From GWF2-50-93 sp041666985 (GTDB lineage Bacteria; Verrucomicrobiota; Lentisphaeria; Victivallales; GWF2-50-93), in NCBI GenBank assembly GCA_041666985.1, contig JBAYFV010000148.1, positions 1 to 8,742 on the forward strand: DNA of 8,742 bases, given 5' to 3'. Numbering within the stretch: position 1 is the first letter of the stretch; each line of letters starts with the position of its first letter. The position numbers and the translations under genes are program-made. This document shows, in pieces, positions 6,325 to 8,742 of this stretch. The notes beneath the pieces were generated by a model that was not told the origin of the DNA, made no database searches, and was given only the letters and a program-made list of their open reading frames with translations.

Positions 6325-6340
6325 ATGTAAGCGGTTACAT
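6325..6340. promoter_or_regulatory. LacI/GalR-family operator overlapping the transcription start
   Basis: ATGTAAGCGGTTACAT has perfect 6-bp arms (ATGTAA / TTACAT) around GCGG, and its core TGTAAGCGGTTACA fits the family pattern TGTAAnCGnTTACA with the central CG. It begins 3 nt after the -10 and covers the predicted +1, the same position as lac O1, so binding should block transcription. Autoregulation by the adjacent repressor is the simplest reading. Confidence 0.88.
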
Positions 6341-6364
6341 TTTAAGTCAATGGTATGCGCAAAT

Positions 6365-7423
6365 ATGTTGTCAATAAAGGAAATTTCATTGAAGACTGGT
6401 TACTCCACCGCGACCATATCGCGGGTTTTTGATCCGCGCCATTCGCATAAGGTCAAGGAGGGCACCAAGACGAAAATAGTATCCGTTTGCGAAGAACTGA
6501 ATTATCAACCGAAATTGTCCGCGAAGGCTTTGGCTTCCGGAAAAACTTTCACCATAGGTTTGATTCTTGCCGCCATTGAACGGGATTTCGCTTCACTGTT
6601 CGCTGCGGAAGTCATCAGCGCCCTGACAAGGGAATTGCGGTCATGCAATTACAATTTGACTTTGTTGGCAGTACCAGATGACAGCCCGGAAATAGTTGAT
6701 CGTGAAGTTTTAAAGACATTTCATTCCAGTGCCGTGGATGGTTTTGTGCTTGGAGCCGGTGTCATCGGACAGGGAACTCTGGCGGAATTGAGCGGAAAAA
6801 ATTTCCCGGTAGTTGCCATAAGTTTGCCGTCGTCAATTGTCCCGAATAACAGCATAAGCCATGTGTATGTGAATAACATGACCGGGACGAAGGAACTGGC
6901 CAATCATCTAATTAAACTTGGACATCGGAAAATCGCCTACCTCAAGCAGGAGGACAACTATAATTTGCGTTCCGAACTGTTTCTCCAGTGCATTCGGGAG
7001 GCGGGGGGTGACTTCAATGATGGAGACTTGATCCGGCTGCAAACGGTAAAGCGTGACAATTTCCAGGCGATTTACAGTGCGTATTCTGCGGGACTGGAAA
7101 ACTGGGAAAAGATAAAGAAATATAGTGCGTTTGTATGCGGCAATGACTTTCTTGCGCTAGGTTTGACTGAGGCTGTCAAGTGTAAAGGGATGAAACCAGG
7201 AAAAGACGTTTCCATTGCCGGTTACGACAATGTCGAGGAAAATGTGAATTTCTCCGTGGACAGACCTTTTTTGACGACTATTGCACCCCCTCGCTGTCAA
7301 CTCGGGATCGAAGCTGGGAAACTGATAATGGGGCTGATAAGTAAAAAAGTCGCCAGACCGGCGAAACTTGAACTTCAATCAAAGCTTATCATCCGCGAAA
7401 GCACCGGGGGATTAATGGGTTAA
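6365..7423 (+). CDS. LacI/GalR-family transcriptional repressor
   Basis: Cytosolic DNA-binding regulator, 352 residues from the chosen start. It opens with the family helix-turn-helix (MLSIKEISLKTGYSTATISRV). The hinge helix SAKALASGK keeps the Leu that family members insert at the central CpG of the operator. A periplasmic-binding-protein-like sensor follows (TIGLIL, VDGFVLGA, GHRKIAYL, CGNDFLALGLTEAV, DVSIAGYDN) and it ends with the usual RESTG. An ATG at 6287 is in frame, but the -35 and -10 lie between it and the domain, so 6365 (or 6350) is the likely start; neither has a clear Shine-Dalgarno. Effector-contacting residues do not identify the ligand, though many relatives sense sugars. 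It probably represses its own transcript and the secreted-protein genes downstream. Confidence 0.93.
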   Translation: MLSIKEISLKTGYSTATISRVFDPRHSHKVKEGTKTKIVSVCEELNYQPKLSAKALASGKTFTIGLILAAIERDFASLFAAEVISALTRELRSCNYNLTLLAVPDDSPEIVDREVLKTFHSSAVDGFVLGAGVIGQGTLAELSGKNFPVVAISLPSSIVPNNSISHVYVNNMTGTKELANHLIKLGHRKIAYLKQEDNYNLRSELFLQCIREAGGDFNDGDLIRLQTVKRDNFQAIYSAYSAGLENWEKIKKYSAFVCGNDFLALGLTEAVKCKGMKPGKDVSIAGYDNVEENVNFSVDRPFLTTIAPPRCQLGIEAGKLIMGLISKKVARPAKLELQSKLIIRESTGGLMG

Positions 7424-7431
7424 AGAGGAAG

Positions 7432-7518
7432 ATGAACATGAAATCAAAAAAATCAATATAGCAACTGCTGGCAATCCCCTTGGTATTGATTACTTATGGG
7501 GCATGTGCATCCGGCTGA
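7432..7518 (+). pseudogene. Possible remnant of a lipoprotein gene (signal peptide only)
   Basis: An AGAGGA lies directly after the lacI stop (7424-7429), with 8 nt to the ATG at 7438. The frame reads MNMKSKKSI, then an amber TAG (7459-7461), then QLLAIPLVLITYGACASG, then TGA (7516-7518). Ignoring the amber codon, this is a basic n-region, a hydrophobic core and a lipobox-like GAC: a lipoprotein signal peptide with almost nothing after it. A single C-to-T change would turn CAG into the TAG. It could be a decayed gene whose body was deleted. Alternatives are a short leader peptide (MKSKKSI) or chance hydrophobicity. Confidence 0.4.
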
Positions 7519-7550
7519 ACATTTGCAAATTTCATTATAGAAGAGGACTC

Positions 7551-8459
7551 ATGAAAAAAAGATTATTTACAGCGGTATTTTGTTTATTTATGGTGTCGCA
7601 AATTTCCGGTACAGAAGTCAATAGAGGAGAAGTCAGAGATAAAACTGATGCGGGAATGGTTAAGATCAATGATAATGGTGTGGTGTTTGCAGCAGGTGAC
7701 TATGGTGTCCGCCTTTCAAAAGACCTCTGTTGGACAATCCGTGAATTAACCTGTAATGGCAAAAGCCTGATGCGGGATTGTCCAGGTGCATTCAATGGCA
7801 CGGTCTTGATAACATGGGCCGAAGAAGAGAAAAAAGATACTTGGGTTGGAACGGGGCACGGGTACGAAGTTGTGGAATCGGTCAAGCTTTTCGCTGACGG
7901 GAAGGAGCAGGTGATTAAAGATGGGGAGGTCTATCACGGGAACGAATTTCGCTTCATAAAGAGTTCAGATTTGCGTGTATTGAAACTGGAAGCAACGACG
8001 ATTATTAATGATTCAGGCATTTCTGAAAGACACAGATATACTGTTACCAAGATGCAACCCCATATATCAGAACTCTATCTTTTTATGCATAGCTTTGATG
8101 TCAATATGACGAAATGGCTGGTAAAAACCTCGGACGACAAACTGTTGTCCGGAGATTTCACAGGAAATTCAAAGGAACCGTTCAGAGGGAACATACAATG
8201 GGTGAGCCTGTATAATCCCGTCGGAAAGATTGGTGTTGTGTATGTGTTAACGCCAACATTGGACAAGACATTACATTTTTTCTGGGATCGCGTACACGAC
8301 AGGAAGCTTTACTTTCGCGGCCCATTTGAGAACATTAGGAAAATGAAAAAGGATGATAGTTTTGAGTATACGGTAAAACTTGTCGGCTTCGAGTCCCAGG
8401 AAGACGCTTGGAAGGAGAAAGCCGCAACGATTGCACTTTCCCATGGGAAAGTGCAATGA
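7551..8459 (+). CDS. Secreted protein of unknown family
   Basis: The 302-residue precursor starts with a Sec signal peptide (MKKRLFTAVFCLFMVSQISG, cleavage probably near residue 20). The ATG at 7551 is chosen over one 48 nt upstream because it begins the signal peptide and is preceded by AGAGGA. The mature part has alternating hydrophobic and polar stretches rich in aromatic residues (for example GNIQWVSLYNPVGKIGVVYV and LHFFWDRVHDRKLYFRGPF), suggesting an all-beta fold. I do not recognise the family. A beta-sandwich of the carbohydrate-binding or mutarotase-like type is possible but unproven. No transmembrane segment or lipobox is seen beyond the signal. It follows the LacI-type gene by 127 nt on the same strand, which suggests induction by an extracellular nutrient, perhaps a carbohydrate. 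The last 10 codons lie within a perfect palindrome. Confidence 0.8.
   Translation: MKKRLFTAVFCLFMVSQISGTEVNRGEVRDKTDAGMVKINDNGVVFAAGDYGVRLSKDLCWTIRELTCNGKSLMRDCPGAFNGTVLITWAEEEKKDTWVGTGHGYEVVESVKLFADGKEQVIKDGEVYHGNEFRFIKSSDLRVLKLEATTIINDSGISERHRYTVTKMQPHISELYLFMHSFDVNMTKWLVKTSDDKLLSGDFTGNSKEPFRGNIQWVSLYNPVGKIGVVYVLTPTLDKTLHFFWDRVHDRKLYFRGPFENIRKMKKDDSFEYTVKLVGFESQEDAWKEKAATIALSHGKVQ
8430..8457. repeat. Perfect 28-nt uninterrupted palindrome
   Basis: The left arm ATTGCACTTTCCCA is the exact reverse complement of the right arm TGGGAAAGTGCAAT, with an NcoI-type CCATGG at the centre. It covers the last codons and the first base of the stop of the secreted-protein gene. As RNA it would give a 12-bp hairpin with a CAUG loop. 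No T-run follows (GACGGACAATAAG), so it is not a standard intrinsic terminator. An mRNA 3'-end stabiliser or partial attenuator between two cistrons is plausible. Confidence 0.85.
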
Positions 8460-8562
8460 CGGACAATAAGAGTTAGACCCCGTGAAAAAGTGCTTTATAA
8501 ATATGCTTGTCAATATTCAGGATGAAAAGAAAATGGAAAACAGAGTTTTTGGGGGTTTTCTG

Positions 8563-8742
8563 ATGATAACTCAAAAATGGTGTTTATATATCGTGCTTGT
8601 CGCTTCCATGACCATTCCGGTGTACGCCCAGGTGACAATCAAGGATACCGGTCTGGAGAAAAGCCAAAGCGCAAATTTTTTAGGCAAGGGGATTGCCTGT
8701 GAAACATATGACCGACGTATAACCCTCGACAACAATAGCCCG
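8563..8742 (+). CDS. Second secreted protein, N-terminus only (runs off the right edge)
   Basis: The frame is open from the ATG to the edge (60 codons). It begins with a Sec signal peptide, MITQKWCLYIVLVASMTIPV followed by YAQ, with likely cleavage after VYA. The mature start reads QVTIKDTGLEKSQSANFLGK and ends in ITLDNNSP. GGGGG at 8551-8555, 7 nt before the ATG, acts as a Shine-Dalgarno-like site and decides this start over in-frame ATGs at 8533 and 8503. The family is not recognisable from this segment. It follows the first secreted-protein gene by 103 nt, in which TATAAA at 8496-8501 is present but has only a poor -35. It probably belongs to the same LacI-controlled transcript. Confidence 0.75.
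   Translation, partial: MITQKWCLYIVLVASMTIPVYAQVTIKDTGLEKSQSANFLGKGIACETYDRRITLDNNSP

Larger units (their letters stand above)
5884..6364. other. Divergent intergenic region between rarA and the LacI-type gene
   Basis: About 480 nt without a convincing gene; the right half is AT-rich. It holds the lacI promoter and operator (6293-6340), a palindrome TGATTT-ATA-AAATCA (6142-6156), a shorter one AACCG-G-CGGTT (6246-6256), and a TATAAT on the minus strand (6190-6185) that could be a -10 for rarA, although no good -35 lies 17 nt upstream of it. AAAGCATGG is repeated directly at 6211-6219 and 6282-6290. I see no terminator, tRNA or credible small gene. Confidence 0.6.

Noticed and set aside
6287..6364. 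N-terminal extension of the LacI-type protein from the ATG at 6287
   Set aside because: The consensus promoter and operator lie within it, and the family domain starts at about 6365.
7521..7530. ATTTGCAAAT as a second operator before the secreted-protein gene
   Set aside because: It is a 10-bp AT-rich palindrome without the central CG and TGTAA arms of the LacI-type operator.
7503..7550. Upstream start for the secreted protein (16 extra residues)
   Set aside because: It would bury the signal peptide behind a basic stretch and lacks a good ribosome binding site; the ATG at 7551 has one.

Overview
The window has two parts. From position 60 to 5883 there is a housekeeping gene cluster, all on the minus strand. 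In transcription order it encodes the AAA+ ATPase RarA, 5-formyltetrahydrofolate cyclo-ligase, RNase Y, a YmdB-type metallophosphoesterase and a trans-type polyprenyl diphosphate synthase. A further gene then starts in a 4-nt stop/start overlap and leaves the window. From about 6290 to the right edge everything is on the plus strand: a LacI-family repressor with an unusually clear promoter and operator, a short lipoprotein-like remnant, a secreted protein of unknown family, and the start of a second secreted protein. The divergent gap between the two parts is AT-rich.

The organism is a Gram-negative-type bacterium of moderate GC. RNase Y next to YmdB, RarA, and a LacI regulator heading genes for secreted proteins would suit the PVC group (Lentisphaerota, Kiritimatiellota or relatives). 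That placement is inference; there is no rRNA or other marker in the window to settle it.

The left cluster joins RNA turnover (rny, ymdB), folate salvage, replication-fork maintenance and isoprenoid synthesis. Gaps of 23-24 nt between the cyclo-ligase, rny and ymdB suggest co-transcription. The right part looks like an autoregulated nutrient-response operon: a consensus promoter overlaps a near-ideal LacI-type operator, followed by the repressor and exported proteins. The substrate cannot be read from the sequence.

Much of the interest is in small repeated or palindromic DNA. (1) A 13-15 bp odd-length palindrome, CTGCGAAGTTCGCAG, occurs three times inside the polyprenyl synthase gene, each time coding Ala-Lys-Phe-Ala, plus a degenerate copy. 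(2) A REP/BIME-like element at 4339-4392 has two GTAG-footed hairpins in inverted orientation. (3) A degenerate 7-nt-period repeat fills most of the gap between ymdB and the polyprenyl synthase gene, in both orientations. (4) A perfect 28-nt palindrome covers the last codons of the secreted-protein gene. I saw no rRNA, tRNA, CRISPR array, transposase or complete insertion sequence.
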